A stretch of 64,000 bases of DNA, taken from the NCBI GenBank assembly GCA_030388725.1, contig CP128857.1, positions 1,922,001 to 1,986,000 of the forward strand, in the 5' to 3' direction. Source of the stretch: Prodigiosinella aquatilis (GTDB lineage Bacteria > Pseudomonadota > Gammaproteobacteria > Enterobacterales > Enterobacteriaceae). Within the stretch, counting starts at the first letter, position 1. Every line of letters begins with the position of its first letter. The notes under the pieces were generated by a model, which was not told where the DNA came from, searched no databases, and saw only the letters and a program-made list of their open reading frames with translations. Of this stretch, positions 54,227 to 63,995 are shown one piece after another. A program made the position numbers and the translations under genes.

Positions 54227-55990
54227 CTACTGCTTTTGCCAATGCTTACGTTTAACCTTTTGTAGCTTCTCGTAGGCGGCCAGCAGTGACTGATGCGCAG
54301 GCAATGCCTTCAACTCGGCATCTATCGCAAACAACCCATGGAAACACTGTTCCCCGGCGATGGCTGCGCTGGCGACATCTACCGCATCCTGTCCGTACAT
54401 TTTTACGAAAGCATCATAATACTGTGCCGGATCGCGTTCTGGTTCGAGTGCCAGTTGCAGTAGTGTGCGCAAACAACGGTAATAGTTGCTGCGTTCGGCA
54501 CTGAAAACAGACTGATTGAAGTCCTGCGACCATTCGACCCAACTCAGCGCCAGATCCCGATCGCCACCCGCGAGCGCGAGCATGGCTTTCAGTTCACCAA
54601 TGCGCAATGTGAACCAGCCGTTATCTTTGCCGGAGGCAATACCCAGCAGCTCACGTACCCGAGTGAAATCGTCCAGCCCTTCATCATCCAGTTGTTGTAG
54701 TAATTCCAGATAATTCTGTGGTTCCCACTGGCTGTCAGGCAATGTCAGCAATGTATCCCGCAGATGTGCGCCCATGCTGCTGTTGGCCAGCCATAGATCT
54801 TCGGCCGGGTAAATGTCAGACATACCCGGCACCAGGATTCGGCAGGCATACACAGCAAGATGCTCGTAGTCGGCGATATACACGTCTTTATTTTCCTTGC
54901 GGAAAATGGACATCAGCGTGACAAATTCCTGCTCGGTCGTGCCACTGAAATCCCAGTCAGCAAAATCATAGTCGGCTTTTTGTCGGAACATGTCCCAGGA
55001 AATCAGACCGCTGGAATCGATAAAATGGGTTTCCAGATTGGTGTGTTCTGCGACTTCGTCGCTATCAAAAGTAGGGGGCGTAAATACGTCTAAATCCTTC
55101 AGACTCCGCCCTTGCAACAGTTCGGTTACGGTACGTTCCAGTGCCACGCCAAAATCCGGGTGTGCGCCGAAAGAGGCGAAACAGGTACCGTTATCGGGGT
55201 TAAACAGTACGACACAAATGACCGGATACTGACCACCGAGAGAAGCGTCATAGGCAAAAATCGGGAAGCCTTCTTTTTCCAGTGCGGCAATCGCTTCAAT
55301 CACGGTGGGATAGCGAGCCAGAACCGCAGATGGAATTTCCGGCAGACTGATAGATTCCGCAATAATCCGGTTTTTCACATAACGCTCAAAAACTTCGGAA
55401 AGCGCCTGAACCCGGGCCTCATTGGCGGTATTACCGGCGGACATGCCGTTGGAAACATACAGATTACCGATGATATTCATCGGAATATAAATCGTTTGCT
55501 GATCGGACTGACGGGTAAAGGGCAGCGCGCAGATGCCGCGGGCGGCGTTACCGGATTGCAGATCGATCAGGTCGCTGGCTACCAGTTCTTGCTCGGGATC
55601 GTAAAAGGCGCGCAGGCGCGCATCCAGAATACCGTCCGGCAGGGTGTCATCTTCCGGTAGCACAAACCATTTTTCATCTGGATAGTGCACGAAATCGCCT
55701 TCGGCAATCTCCTTGCCCAGATAGAAATCAGCAAAAAAATAGTTGGTAGACAGTCGCTCAAAATACTCACCCAGCGCGGAGGCCAATGCTGCCTTTTTCG
55801 TCGCGCCTTTACCATTGGTGAAGCACAACGCGCAGTCGCGATCACGGATGTGTACTGACCAAACATTAGGAACCGGATTCAGCCATGAGGCTTCTTCGAT
55901 GTTAAACCCCAGATTGAGGAGCTGTTGTTGAAAACGGGCGATGGAATCTTCCAGGGCGGCGTCTTTGCCTGGGATAAACGTTTGAGTCAT
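54227..55990 (-). CDS. ycaO: YcaO: ribosomal protein S12 methylthiotransferase accessory factor
   Basis: ATP-binding YcaO-domain protein that in E. coli assists RimO in beta-methylthiolation of S12 Asp88; 587 residues. The YcaO ATP/Mg site residues are seen in GKGATKKAALASALGEYFERLS and NEARVQALSEVFERYVKNRIIAE. A C-terminal TPR-like region (about residues 430-587) follows. The ATG at 55990 gives MTQTFIPGKDAALEDSI; three further codons upstream (ATG 55999) are possible but unneeded. ycaP, which in E. coli lies between ycaO and serC, is absent. It is not part of a peptide-modification cluster. Confidence 0.94.
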   Translation of the reverse strand: MTQTFIPGKDAALEDSIARFQQQLLNLGFNIEEASWLNPVPNVWSVHIRDRDCALCFTNGKGATKKAALASALGEYFERLSTNYFFADFYLGKEIAEGDFVHYPDEKWFVLPEDDTLPDGILDARLRAFYDPEQELVASDLIDLQSGNAARGICALPFTRQSDQQTIYIPMNIIGNLYVSNGMSAGNTANEARVQALSEVFERYVKNRIIAESISLPEIPSAVLARYPTVIEAIAALEKEGFPIFAYDASLGGQYPVICVVLFNPDNGTCFASFGAHPDFGVALERTVTELLQGRSLKDLDVFTPPTFDSDEVAEHTNLETHFIDSSGLISWDMFRQKADYDFADWDFSGTTEQEFVTLMSIFRKENKDVYIADYEHLAVYACRILVPGMSDIYPAEDLWLANSSMGAHLRDTLLTLPDSQWEPQNYLELLQQLDDEGLDDFTRVRELLGIASGKDNGWFTLRIGELKAMLALAGGDRDLALSWVEWSQDFNQSVFSAERSNYYRCLRTLLQLALEPERDPAQYYDAFVKMYGQDAVDVASAAIAGEQCFHGLFAIDAELKALPAHQSLLAAYEKLQKVKRKHWQKQ

Positions 55991-56243
55991 GGCTCTCACT
56001 CGGTGATATTTTAAATAGAAACCGCATAATACGGGCTTTTGCGTGCTGACTCTATTTATTCTGTAACAGATAGGTAACAGTGAGGAAGATCGCTGAATAC
56101 GGTGCTAAAGTTTTCGTCTACAGTGCGTAATAAGCGTTGCAGGAGCGTAAGCCGAGTGATAAAACCGGTAGCAGGGCAAAAACAAATGCGGCGGCACGAA
56201 TGTGCTAAATATGGTCGCGGTTATAGATATGTGGTGAGGGGAC

Positions 56244-57329
56244 ATGACTCAAGTTTTCAATTTTAGTGCCGGTCCAGCAATGTTGCCGGTAGAAGTGTTA
56301 CGTCGGGCAGAACAGGAATTATGCAATTGGCATGGCCTGGGTACTTCGGTGATGGAAATCAGCCACCGTAGCAAAGAATTTATTCAGGTTGCCAAAGAAT
56401 CCGAACAAGATTTACGTGATTTGATGAAAGTCCCTCCCAACTATAAGGTGTTATTCTGCCACGGTGGTGCGCGTGCGCAATTTGCCGCTGTGCCGCTCAA
56501 TATTCTCGGTAGCCGAGATAACGCTGATTATATTGACGGCGGCTATTGGGCACACAGCGCTATTAATGAAGCGGAAAAATACTGCACGCCGAACACTATT
56601 GATGTTAAAACCCGGATTGATGGTCTGCGCGCAGTAAAACCGATGCGTGAGTGGTCTCTGTCTGATGATGCCGCCTTCGTCCATTATTGTCCGAATGAGA
56701 CTATTGATGGGTTGGCTATCGAAGAAGAGCCTGATTTTGGCGACAAAGTTGTGGTAGCCGACTATTCCTCCAGCATTCTGTCCCGTCCGATTGATGTCAG
56801 TCGTTACGGTGTCATTTATGCCGGCGCACAGAAAAATATCGGTCCGGCAGGGCTGACGGTGGTCATCGTGCGGGACGATCTGTTGGGCAAGGCACGTCGT
56901 GAGCTGCCTTCTATTCTGGATTATAAAGTGCTGGCGGATAACGACTCCATGTTCAATACTCCGCCAACGTTTGCCTGGTATCTTTCCGGTATGGTATTCA
57001 AGTGGTTGAAAGAACAAGGCGGCTTGATTGATATGGAGAAACGCAATCAGGCAAAAGCTGATTTGCTCTATTCTACGATTGATGGCAGTGGCTTCTATCG
57101 CAATGATGTGTCACCCGCTAACCGTTCACGCATGAACATTCCGTTCCTGCTGGCAGATTCGGCGTTGGACAGCCTGTTCTTGCAGGAGGCTCAGGCCGCA
57201 GATCTGCATGCGCTGAAAGGTCACCGAGTAGTGGGAGGGATGCGCGCATCTATTTACAACGCGATGCCGTTGGCTGGTGTGCAAGCACTGACTGAGTTTA
57301 TGGCCGATTTTGAACGCCGTCATGGCTGA
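56244..57329 (+). CDS. serC: Phosphoserine aminotransferase SerC
   Basis: PLP enzyme converting 3-phosphohydroxypyruvate to phosphoserine (and acting in pyridoxal phosphate synthesis), 361 residues. The N-terminus MTQVFNFSAGPAMLPVEVL and the PLP lysine in GAQKNIGPAG are conserved. GAGGGG precedes the ATG at 56244. It forms the mixed-function serC-aroA operon, with a hairpin in the gap. Confidence 0.97.
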   Translation: MTQVFNFSAGPAMLPVEVLRRAEQELCNWHGLGTSVMEISHRSKEFIQVAKESEQDLRDLMKVPPNYKVLFCHGGARAQFAAVPLNILGSRDNADYIDGGYWAHSAINEAEKYCTPNTIDVKTRIDGLRAVKPMREWSLSDDAAFVHYCPNETIDGLAIEEEPDFGDKVVVADYSSSILSRPIDVSRYGVIYAGAQKNIGPAGLTVVIVRDDLLGKARRELPSILDYKVLADNDSMFNTPPTFAWYLSGMVFKWLKEQGGLIDMEKRNQAKADLLYSTIDGSGFYRNDVSPANRSRMNIPFLLADSALDSLFLQEAQAADLHALKGHRVVGGMRASIYNAMPLAGVQALTEFMADFERRHG

Positions 57330-57508
57330 TAACCCGCATCAAGGCGATGATGTTCCGGGATTGCTGATAAAGGTTTCGTCTCCCTGCTGAGGCAGGGTTT
57401 CAATCTGATGTGGGTATATTGTTGATAAATCCTCGCTTATGCGGAAATGACACCGTGTAGCATCAGAACGGTTATCTTCATTCTGAACCGACAGCGTCGC
57501 TGTTATTT

Positions 57509-57541
57509 AAAAATCCCCGGTTGTGTTGCCGGGGTTTTTAT
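57509..57541 (+). terminator. Intercistronic terminator/attenuator between serC and aroA
   Basis: CCCCGG (57515-57520) pairs with CCGGGG (57529-57534) around an 8-base loop, preceded by AAAAAT and followed by TTTTTAT. It sits 29 bases before the aroA start. A similar element in E. coli lowers aroA expression relative to serC. Confidence 0.8.
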
Positions 57542-57569
57542 ATCAATGCTTTTGGAGAATGTGTTTCAC

Positions 57570-58859
57570 ATGCAGGAATCCCTGACTCTACATCCTATTA
57601 AATTAGTTAATGGTATCCTCAATTTGCCCGGTTCGAAAAGCGTATCCAATCGTGCATTGTTACTGGCTGCGCTAGCTGAAGGCACTACCCACCTGACCAA
57701 TCTGCTGGATAGTGACGATGTGCGTCACATGCTCAATGCCCTGCAAGCAATGGGTGTCAGTTATCAACTCTCAGACGATCGTACCCGGTGTGACATCATT
57801 GGGCTGGGAACCGCGTTCACGGTTGAGACTCCGCTAGAGTTGTTTCTGGGAAATGCCGGTACGGCAATGCGTCCGCTGGCCGCCGCGCTATGCCTGACTG
57901 CCGGTGACATTGTGCTGACGGGTGAACCGCGAATGAAAGAGCGCCCCATCGGCCATTTGGTGGACGCGTTACGTCAAGGTGGTGCAAGGATTGATTATCT
58001 GGAGCAGGAAAACTATCCGCCTCTGCGTCTTTACGGCGGTTTTCAGGGCGGAGAAATCAGTGTCGATGGCAGCGTTTCCAGCCAATTTCTGACAGCACTT
58101 CTGATGATGGCACCGCTGGCGGAAAACGACACCCGGATCAGTATCAAAGGTGAGCTGGTATCCAAACCTTATATCGACATCACGCTACATATGATGAAAG
58201 CCTTCGGAATTGAGGTGGATAACGATAATTACCAGCACTTTATGGTGACCGGGAATCAACATTATCGTTCCCCAGGTGATTATCTGGTGGAAGGTGATGC
58301 GTCCTCAGCATCCTATTTTCTGGCTGCGGCCGCGATCAAGGGCGGGACAGTCCGCGTAACCGGCGTGGGTCGTAACAGTGTGCAAGGTGATATCCGTTTT
58401 GCTGATGTACTGGAAAAAATGGGCGCGAAAATCCGCTGGGGTAACGATTATATCGAATGCCAACGTGGTGAACTTCATGCTATTGACATGGATATGAATC
58501 ATATTCCCGATGCGGCTATGACGATTGCGACTACTGCACTATTTGCTCAGGGGGGAACAACCACCCTGCGGAACATCTATAACTGGCGCGTAAAAGAGAC
58601 CGATCGATTAGCTGCGATGGCGACAGAATTACGCAAAGTCGGTGCCGAGGTTGAAGAAGGTGAGGATTACATCCGTATTACGCCGCCACAACAGCTACAG
58701 GCGGCAAGCATTGCTACTTACAATGATCATCGCATGGCAATGTGTTTTTCGTTGGTAGCGTTATCTGACACGCCTGTCACAATTATGGACCCGAAATGCA
58801 CAGCGAAGACTTTCCCGGACTATTTCGACCAGTTGGAACGGCTGAGTCAACACGTGTAA
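57570..58859 (+). CDS. aroA: 3-phosphoshikimate 1-carboxyvinyltransferase (EPSP synthase) AroA
   Basis: Sixth step of the shikimate pathway, joining shikimate-3-phosphate and PEP; the target of glyphosate. 429 residues. EPSP synthase signatures LFLGNAGTAMRPLAAAL and RVKETDRLAAMATELRK are present, as is the N-terminal GSKSVSNRALL substrate loop. Gly at the LGNAGTA position marks the class I, glyphosate-sensitive type. ATG at 57570 is chosen by alignment; in-frame ATG 57546 and GTG 57561 are alternatives. Confidence 0.96.
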   Translation: MQESLTLHPIKLVNGILNLPGSKSVSNRALLLAALAEGTTHLTNLLDSDDVRHMLNALQAMGVSYQLSDDRTRCDIIGLGTAFTVETPLELFLGNAGTAMRPLAAALCLTAGDIVLTGEPRMKERPIGHLVDALRQGGARIDYLEQENYPPLRLYGGFQGGEISVDGSVSSQFLTALLMMAPLAENDTRISIKGELVSKPYIDITLHMMKAFGIEVDNDNYQHFMVTGNQHYRSPGDYLVEGDASSASYFLAAAAIKGGTVRVTGVGRNSVQGDIRFADVLEKMGAKIRWGNDYIECQRGELHAIDMDMNHIPDAAMTIATTALFAQGGTTTLRNIYNWRVKETDRLAAMATELRKVGAEVEEGEDYIRITPPQQLQAASIATYNDHRMAMCFSLVALSDTPVTIMDPKCTAKTFPDYFDQLERLSQHV

Positions 58860-58866
58860 CCCAAAA

Positions 58867-58904
58867 TGTCCAGGGTGGGTGAATACCCTGGGCATAGTTT
58901 TTTC
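58867..58904 (+). terminator. Terminator of serC-aroA
   Basis: CCAGGGT (58870-58876) pairs with ACCCTGG (58885-58891) around an 8-base loop, followed by GCATAGTTTTTTCC. It lies 10 bases after the aroA stop. Confidence 0.7.
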
Positions 58905-59041
58905 CTCCGTCCTCTTCGGATTTTGCCCTATTTATTGCGAGGATAAGTCTTTAATTTAACGATTATCGCCAGAGATGCGTATAATGCTCTACCATATTGT
59001 CTACACAATGACGGGATTGTTTTTCCCTGAAGGAGAATGAA

Positions 59042-59719
59042 ATGGTGGCGACTGCACCAGTGATTACGGTCGACGGACCGAGTGGCGCGGGCAAAGGTAC
59101 TTTATGCAAAGGGCTGGCAGAGGCTTTGCAGTGGAACCTGCTGGATTCCGGTGCGATTTATCGGGTACTGGCGCTGGCAGCACTGCATCATCAGGTGGAT
59201 ATCACTGCGGAAGACGCCCTGGTTCCCTTGGCAACTCATCTGGATGTACGGTTTATCCCAGAGAATGGGCAGTTGAAGATCATTCTTGAAGGTGAAGATG
59301 TCAGTAATGAAATCAGAACTGAAGCGGTGGGCAACACGGCATCTCAGACGGCCGCCTTTCCTCGGGTGCGAGAGGCGTTGTTGCGCCGCCAGCGGGCGTT
59401 TCGTGAAGCGCCAGGATTAGTTGCTGATGGCCGGGATATGGGAACAGTGGTGTTTCCCGATGCGGCAGTAAAAATATTTTTAGATGCCAGCGCGGAAGAA
59501 CGTGCGCAACGCCGCATGCTACAGTTGCAGGAAAGTGGCTTTAGTGTTAACTTTGAACGTCTTTTGTCCGAGATAAAGGAACGGGATAACCGTGACCGGA
59601 CTCGCTCTGTTGCGCCGCTGGTGCCAGCCCCAGATGCTTTGGTGCTGGATTCAACAGATATGGCACTGGATGAAGTCGTTGAACGGGCACTGGCGTACGT
59701 GCGTCAGGTTTTAGTCTGA
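59042..59719 (+). CDS. cmk: Cytidylate kinase Cmk
   Basis: Phosphorylates CMP and dCMP using ATP, 225 residues. The P-loop is DGPSGAGKGTL near residue 11; the LID/CMP-binding parts include DSGAIYRVLALAALHH, DGRDMGTVVFPDA and EIKERDNRDRTRSVAPL. GAAGGAGAATGAA precedes the ATG at 59042. It is upstream of rpsA, the conserved pair; ycaL, found between aroA and cmk in E. coli, is absent. Confidence 0.96.
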   Translation: MVATAPVITVDGPSGAGKGTLCKGLAEALQWNLLDSGAIYRVLALAALHHQVDITAEDALVPLATHLDVRFIPENGQLKIILEGEDVSNEIRTEAVGNTASQTAAFPRVREALLRRQRAFREAPGLVADGRDMGTVVFPDAAVKIFLDASAEERAQRRMLQLQESGFSVNFERLLSEIKERDNRDRTRSVAPLVPAPDALVLDSTDMALDEVVERALAYVRQVLV

Positions 59720-59838
59720 GCGACGAAAAACAATGAATATCAACCTCACAGTAAGGACTTGCAGCGAGGTATGTTAAACAACCCCATTGAGCAGGATGCC
59801 AGATGGACGTTAAATTTAAAAACCCTAAGATTATCAAC
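59720..59838 (+). promoter_or_regulatory. rpsA leader (autoregulatory translation initiation region)
   Basis: The 119 bases between cmk and rpsA carry no Shine-Dalgarno near the rpsA ATG; the sequence just before it is AAGATTATCAAC. In E. coli the rpsA start region also lacks a normal ribosome site, folds into hairpins and is repressed by free S1. AGCGAGGTATGTTAAAC (near 59763) holds a GAGG that could pair with 16S rRNA from a distance. Confidence 0.6.
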
Positions 59839-61521
59839 ATGACAGAATCTTTTGCTCAACTCTTTGAAGAATCCCTGAAAGAAATTGAAACCCGTCCTGG
59901 TTCCATCGTGCGCGGTGTTGTTGTTGCTATTGATAAAGATATCGTACTGGTTGATGCCGGTCTGAAATCTGAATCTGCTATTCCGATAGAGCAATTCAAA
60001 AACGCCCAAGGCGAGTTGGAAATCCAGGTTGGCGATGAAGTAGATGTAGCTCTGGACGCAGTAGAAGACGGTTTCGGTGAAACCCTGCTGTCTCGTGAAA
60101 AAGCGAAACGTCACGAATCATGGGTAGTGCTGGAAAAAGCTTACGAAGAAGCAGCTACGGTTACCGGTATTATCAACGGTAAAGTGAAAGGTGGTTTCAC
60201 TGTCGAGCTGAACGGTATTCGCGCGTTCCTGCCGGGTTCTCTGGTAGATGTACGTCCGGTACGTGATACGCTTCATCTGGAAGGCAAAGAGCTTGAGTTC
60301 AAAGTAATCAAGCTGGATCAAAAACGCAACAACGTTGTTGTTTCCCGTCGTGCCGTTATCGAATCTGAAAACAGCGCTGAACGCGATCAACTGCTGGAAA
60401 ACCTGCAAGAAGGCATGGAAGTCAAAGGTATCGTCAAGAACCTTACTGACTACGGTGCATTCGTTGACTTGGGCGGCGTTGATGGCTTGCTGCATATTAC
60501 TGATATGGCTTGGAAACGTGTTAAACATCCGAGCGAAATCGTCAATGTGGGCGACGAAATCACCGTTAAGGTGCTGAAGTTCGACCGCGAACGTACTCGT
60601 GTATCTCTGGGCCTGAAACAACTGGGCGAAGATCCGTGGGTAGCTATTGCCAAACGTTATCCGGAAAGCACTCGCCTGACTGGTCGCGTGACCAATTTGA
60701 CTGATTACGGCTGCTTCGTGGAAATCGAAGAAGGCGTTGAAGGTCTGGTACACGTTTCTGAAATGGATTGGACTAACAAAAACATCCATCCGTCCAAAGT
60801 GGTTAACGTGGGCGATGTTGTGGAAGTTATGGTTCTGGATATCGATGAAGAACGTCGTCGTATTTCCCTGGGCCTGAAACAGTGTAAATCCAACCCGTGG
60901 CAGCTGTTCGCTGAAACTCACAACAAGAATGACCGTGTAGAAGGCAAGATCAAGTCTATTACCGACTTCGGTATCTTCATCGGTCTGGATGGCGGCATTG
61001 ATGGTCTGGTTCACCTGTCTGATATCTCCTGGAACGTTGCAGGTGAAGAAGCGGTTCGTGAATACAAGAAAGGCGACGAAATCGCAGCTGTTGTACTACA
61101 GGTTGACGCAGAACGTGAGCGTATCTCCCTGGGTGTGAAACAACTGGCGGAAGATCCGTTCAATAACTACCTGTCTGTAAACAAGAAAGGTGCAATTGTT
61201 ACGGGGAAAGTTACTGCAGTTGACGCCAAAGGTGCTACAGTTGAATTAGCTGACGGCGTTGAAGGTTATCTGCGTGCTTCTGAAGCTTCTCGTGATCGCG
61301 TTGAAGATGCAACTCTGGTTCTGAACGTTGGTGACAGCGTTGAAGCGAAATATACTGGTGTTGATCGTAAAAACCGCGTTGTTAGCCTGTCTGTTCGTGC
61401 TAAAGACGAAGCTGACGAGAAAGACGCTATCGCTTCTGTGAATAGCAGCAGCAGCAAGCAGGAAGAAAACAACTTCTCCAGCGCGATGGCTGAAGCGTTC
61501 AAAGCAGCAAAAGGCGAGTAA
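59839..61521 (+). CDS. rpsA: 30S ribosomal protein S1
   Basis: mRNA-binding ribosomal protein with six S1/OB repeats, 560 residues (E. coli 557). The ATG at 59839 gives MTESFAQLFEESLKEIE; an in-frame ATG at 59803 would add 12 residues but is not the family start. The repeats are visible as recurring TGxV..LTDYGxFV...GLxHxSDM units; repeats 1 and 2 are the ribosome-binding ones. Codon use is strongly biased (for example CTG and GGT), as expected for a highly expressed gene. Confidence 0.97.
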   Translation: MTESFAQLFEESLKEIETRPGSIVRGVVVAIDKDIVLVDAGLKSESAIPIEQFKNAQGELEIQVGDEVDVALDAVEDGFGETLLSREKAKRHESWVVLEKAYEEAATVTGIINGKVKGGFTVELNGIRAFLPGSLVDVRPVRDTLHLEGKELEFKVIKLDQKRNNVVVSRRAVIESENSAERDQLLENLQEGMEVKGIVKNLTDYGAFVDLGGVDGLLHITDMAWKRVKHPSEIVNVGDEITVKVLKFDRERTRVSLGLKQLGEDPWVAIAKRYPESTRLTGRVTNLTDYGCFVEIEEGVEGLVHVSEMDWTNKNIHPSKVVNVGDVVEVMVLDIDEERRRISLGLKQCKSNPWQLFAETHNKNDRVEGKIKSITDFGIFIGLDGGIDGLVHLSDISWNVAGEEAVREYKKGDEIAAVVLQVDAERERISLGVKQLAEDPFNNYLSVNKKGAIVTGKVTAVDAKGATVELADGVEGYLRASEASRDRVEDATLVLNVGDSVEAKYTGVDRKNRVVSLSVRAKDEADEKDAIASVNSSSSKQEENNFSSAMAEAFKAAKGE

Positions 61522-61608
61522 TCACGGTGGGTTAAGTGGCTCTTGCCGCTTAACCTGAAACGGTAGTAAGTTATTGTGGTGGTGATTAACCACATGCTTG
61601 GAGGAATC

Positions 61609-61893
61609 ATGACCAAGTCTGAACTTATTGAAAGACTTGCTGGACAGCAATCTCATATCCCGGCCAAGGTGGTTGAGGATGCAGTGAAAGAGATACTCGA
61701 ACAAATGGCCACAACGCTGGCTGAAGGTGATCGTATTGAGATCCGCGGGTTCGGCAGTTTTTCGCTTCACTACCGTGCACCGCGTGTTGGTCGTAATCCG
61801 AAAACTGGAGATAAGGTGGAACTGGAAGGTAAATATGTTCCGCACTTTAAACCGGGCAAAGAATTACGTGATCGCGCCAATATCTACGGTTAA
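61609..61893 (+). CDS. ihfB: Integration host factor subunit beta
   Basis: DNA-bending HU/IHF-family protein that pairs with IHF-alpha, 94 residues. The ATG at 61609 follows GGAGGAATC and gives MTKSELIERLAGQQSHIP. The DNA-intercalating Pro is in the GRNPKTGDKVEL arm. It is 87 bases downstream of rpsA, as in E. coli, and ends in a terminator. Confidence 0.97.
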   Translation: MTKSELIERLAGQQSHIPAKVVEDAVKEILEQMATTLAEGDRIEIRGFGSFSLHYRAPRVGRNPKTGDKVELEGKYVPHFKPGKELRDRANIYG

Positions 61894-61928
61894 TCAATAA
61901 CGGTAAATTGCCTGCAATTTCGCTAAAA

Positions 61929-61956
61929 TGGCACTCTTAGGAGTGCTATTTTTTTG
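61929..61956 (+). terminator. Rho-independent terminator of ihfB
   Basis: GCACTC-TTAG-GAGTGC (61931-61946) followed by TATTTTTTTG. It lies 37 bases after the ihfB stop and directly abuts the hexamer repeat. Confidence 0.85.
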
Positions 61957-62004
61957 TCCCAATCCCAATCGCAATCCCAATCCCAATCCCAATCCCAATC
62001 CCAA
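61957..62004. repeat. Tandem hexanucleotide repeat (TCCCAA)8
   Basis: Eight consecutive copies of TCCCAA run from 61957 to 62004; only the third is changed (TCGCAA). Such perfect short arrays are hypermutable by slippage. It is non-coding, lies just after the ihfB terminator and about 300 bases before the tpsB start. Confidence 0.95.
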
Positions 62005-62303
62005 TCTACCAGATTATCTCGTTTCGACGGCCTGTTTTGCTGATGATTCCCTTCTGCAATAGCCTGTCGCGTTAGGATGACTCGCACCGTCAGGAAAATT
62101 CACATGGTGTGGAGAATTGTGAATTATTTTCCTTAAAACACTTATTAATTATTTTTTATAAATTTCACGAATAATAATTCAGTTCTTGTTTTTGAGCAGT
62201 TAATGTAAACTAGTAATGTAAATTAATGTATATATCTTTACGTTATTAAGATGGCTTGGATAGTAGTCATAGTAGAATACTAAGTATTATCAATGGATTG
62301 ATT
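62005..62303. promoter_or_regulatory. AT-rich upstream region of the tpsB gene
   Basis: About 300 bases, strongly AT-rich from 62110 to 62245 (for example TTATTAATTATTTTTTATAAA near 62141). It probably contains the tpsB promoter; the composition suits H-NS-type silencing of an acquired gene. No operator can be named. Confidence 0.45.
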
Positions 62304-63995
62304 ATGATTTCCTCTTTTCGTCGGGTTTCTTTATCTTTCGTTTTTTTGACGTTTTGCTTACCTTTATCGGCTCGGTCAGCGGAAACAGAAAAACCATTAG
62401 AACAACAATCTATTAATCAGCAAGAACGGTTGCGGGCGCAGGAAAAACAACTGTCCCCGACTATGCCGGATGTGCGTTTACAACCATCGGTAAGTTACAG
62501 TGGCAGACTGACTTTTCCGCTGGAGTCTCCGTGTTTTCCCATCGATTAGGTTGAACTGCGCGGCCAGGAAGATTTTCCTGGCTGGTTGCCGTTGAAACGT
62601 CTGGCCGATCAGGGGGTGGGGCAATGTCTGGGGGTTAACGGTATCAACCTGCTGATGACGAACCTGCAAAACCAACTGGTTGATCATGGTTATGTCACAT
62701 CACGAGTGTTGGCCCCGTCACAGGATCTGAAAAGTGGTACGCTGCAACTGATCATCGTCGCAGGGAAAATCCGACATGTCATGTTGTCGCCGGACAGCGG
62801 TCATTATGTTCGGTTATATAGCGCCTTTCCGGCACATGAGGGAAAATTGCTGGATTTGCGTGACATAGAACAGGGGCTGGAAAATTTTCAGCGTCTGCCG
62901 ACGGTCAAAGCCGAGATGCAAATTGTGCCGGGTGAGCAGCCTGGCGAGAGCGATATCCTGATTAACTGGAAACAGGAACGTCACTGGCGACTCGGTGTGT
63001 CATTGGATGATTCCGGCACTCGAAATACCGGCCGCTATCAGAGTGGCATGACGCTATATGTGGATAACCCACTGTCCCTCAGCGATATGTTTTACATTTC
63101 AGGTAACCAAGATCTGCAATGGCGTAATTCACAAGGTAGCCAGAATTACACCATGAGCTACTCCGTGCCGTTTGGTTACTGGCTAGCGGGGATCACTACC
63201 AGCGGTTACGACTATCACCAAACGGTAGCGGGCATCAGCCAGGATTACAAGTACAGCGGGCGCAGCAATAATTTGGCAGCACGACTGAGCCGGGTGTTGT
63301 ACCGTAGTAGCGCCCAGAAAACCTCATTCAGCTATGAAATATTAACGCGTCAGTCCCGCAATTACCTCAATGATACCGAAATTGAAGTCCAGCGTCGTAG
63401 CACAGCTGCGTGGCGTATCGGTCTTCAGCATCGTCATTATATTTCTCAGGCGACGCTGGATGCGGCGGTTAGCTATCAGCGCGGTACGCGCTGGTTTGGC
63501 GCCCAGTCAGCACCGGAAGAAGAATTTGGCGAGGGTACTGCACTGTCAAAAATTATTCAGTTGTCTGCTCAGTTGGACGTACCGTTCAGGCTGTTTAAAC
63601 AACCACTCAATTATAACGTTCAGTACCAGCGCCAGATCGCCACCACCCGCCTTACACCACAGGAACAGTTTGCCCTTGGCAATCGCTGGACAGTCCGCGG
63701 TTTTGACGGCGAACGCACGTTGAATGCAGATAAAGGCTGGATGGTACGCAATGAGCTGGCGTGGAACCTGCCGGTTCCCAAACAGGCGTTGTATCTTGGC
63801 CTGGATTATGGCGCGGTCAGTGGCGGTGGCAGTGCGTCGCTGTTGGGAAAGCATCTGGCGGGTGGTGTGCTGGGTTGGCGCGGCAGCCTGTTCAGCGTCG
63901 GTTATGATTTTTTTGCGGGCATTCCGCTTTCCAAGCCGGACGGTTTCAAAACCAGCCCAGTAACACTCGGATTTACGCTCAACTGGCAATATTAG
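62304..63995 (+). pseudogene. TpsB-family two-partner secretion transporter (ShlB/HecB/CdiB type), interrupted by an in-frame amber codon
   Basis: Outer-membrane transporter for a large TpsA exoprotein, 563 codons if read through. The ATG at 62304 opens a signal peptide (FRRVSLSFVFLTFCLPL, cleavage near SARSA) and a Gln-rich N-terminal linker (residues 28-60). The first POTRA domain begins at SPCFPID, where TAG (62547-62549, codon 82) stops the frame. The same frame then continues cleanly for 481 codons: VELRGQEDFPGW, second POTRA, a beta-barrel with the conserved VRGF motif (RWTVRGFDGERTL), and an aromatic C-terminus LNWQY. No frameshift is seen. As written, no exported transporter can be made unless the amber is suppressed. 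AGGAGAA at the window edge suggests a TpsA gene follows. Confidence 0.85.

Noticed and set aside
60118..61014. 298-codon minus-strand frame opposite rpsA
   Set aside because: It arises from the strong codon bias of rpsA on the other strand and has no independent ribosome site or family match.
61957..62004. CRISPR-like array
   Set aside because: The units are 6 bases with no spacers; this is a simple microsatellite.
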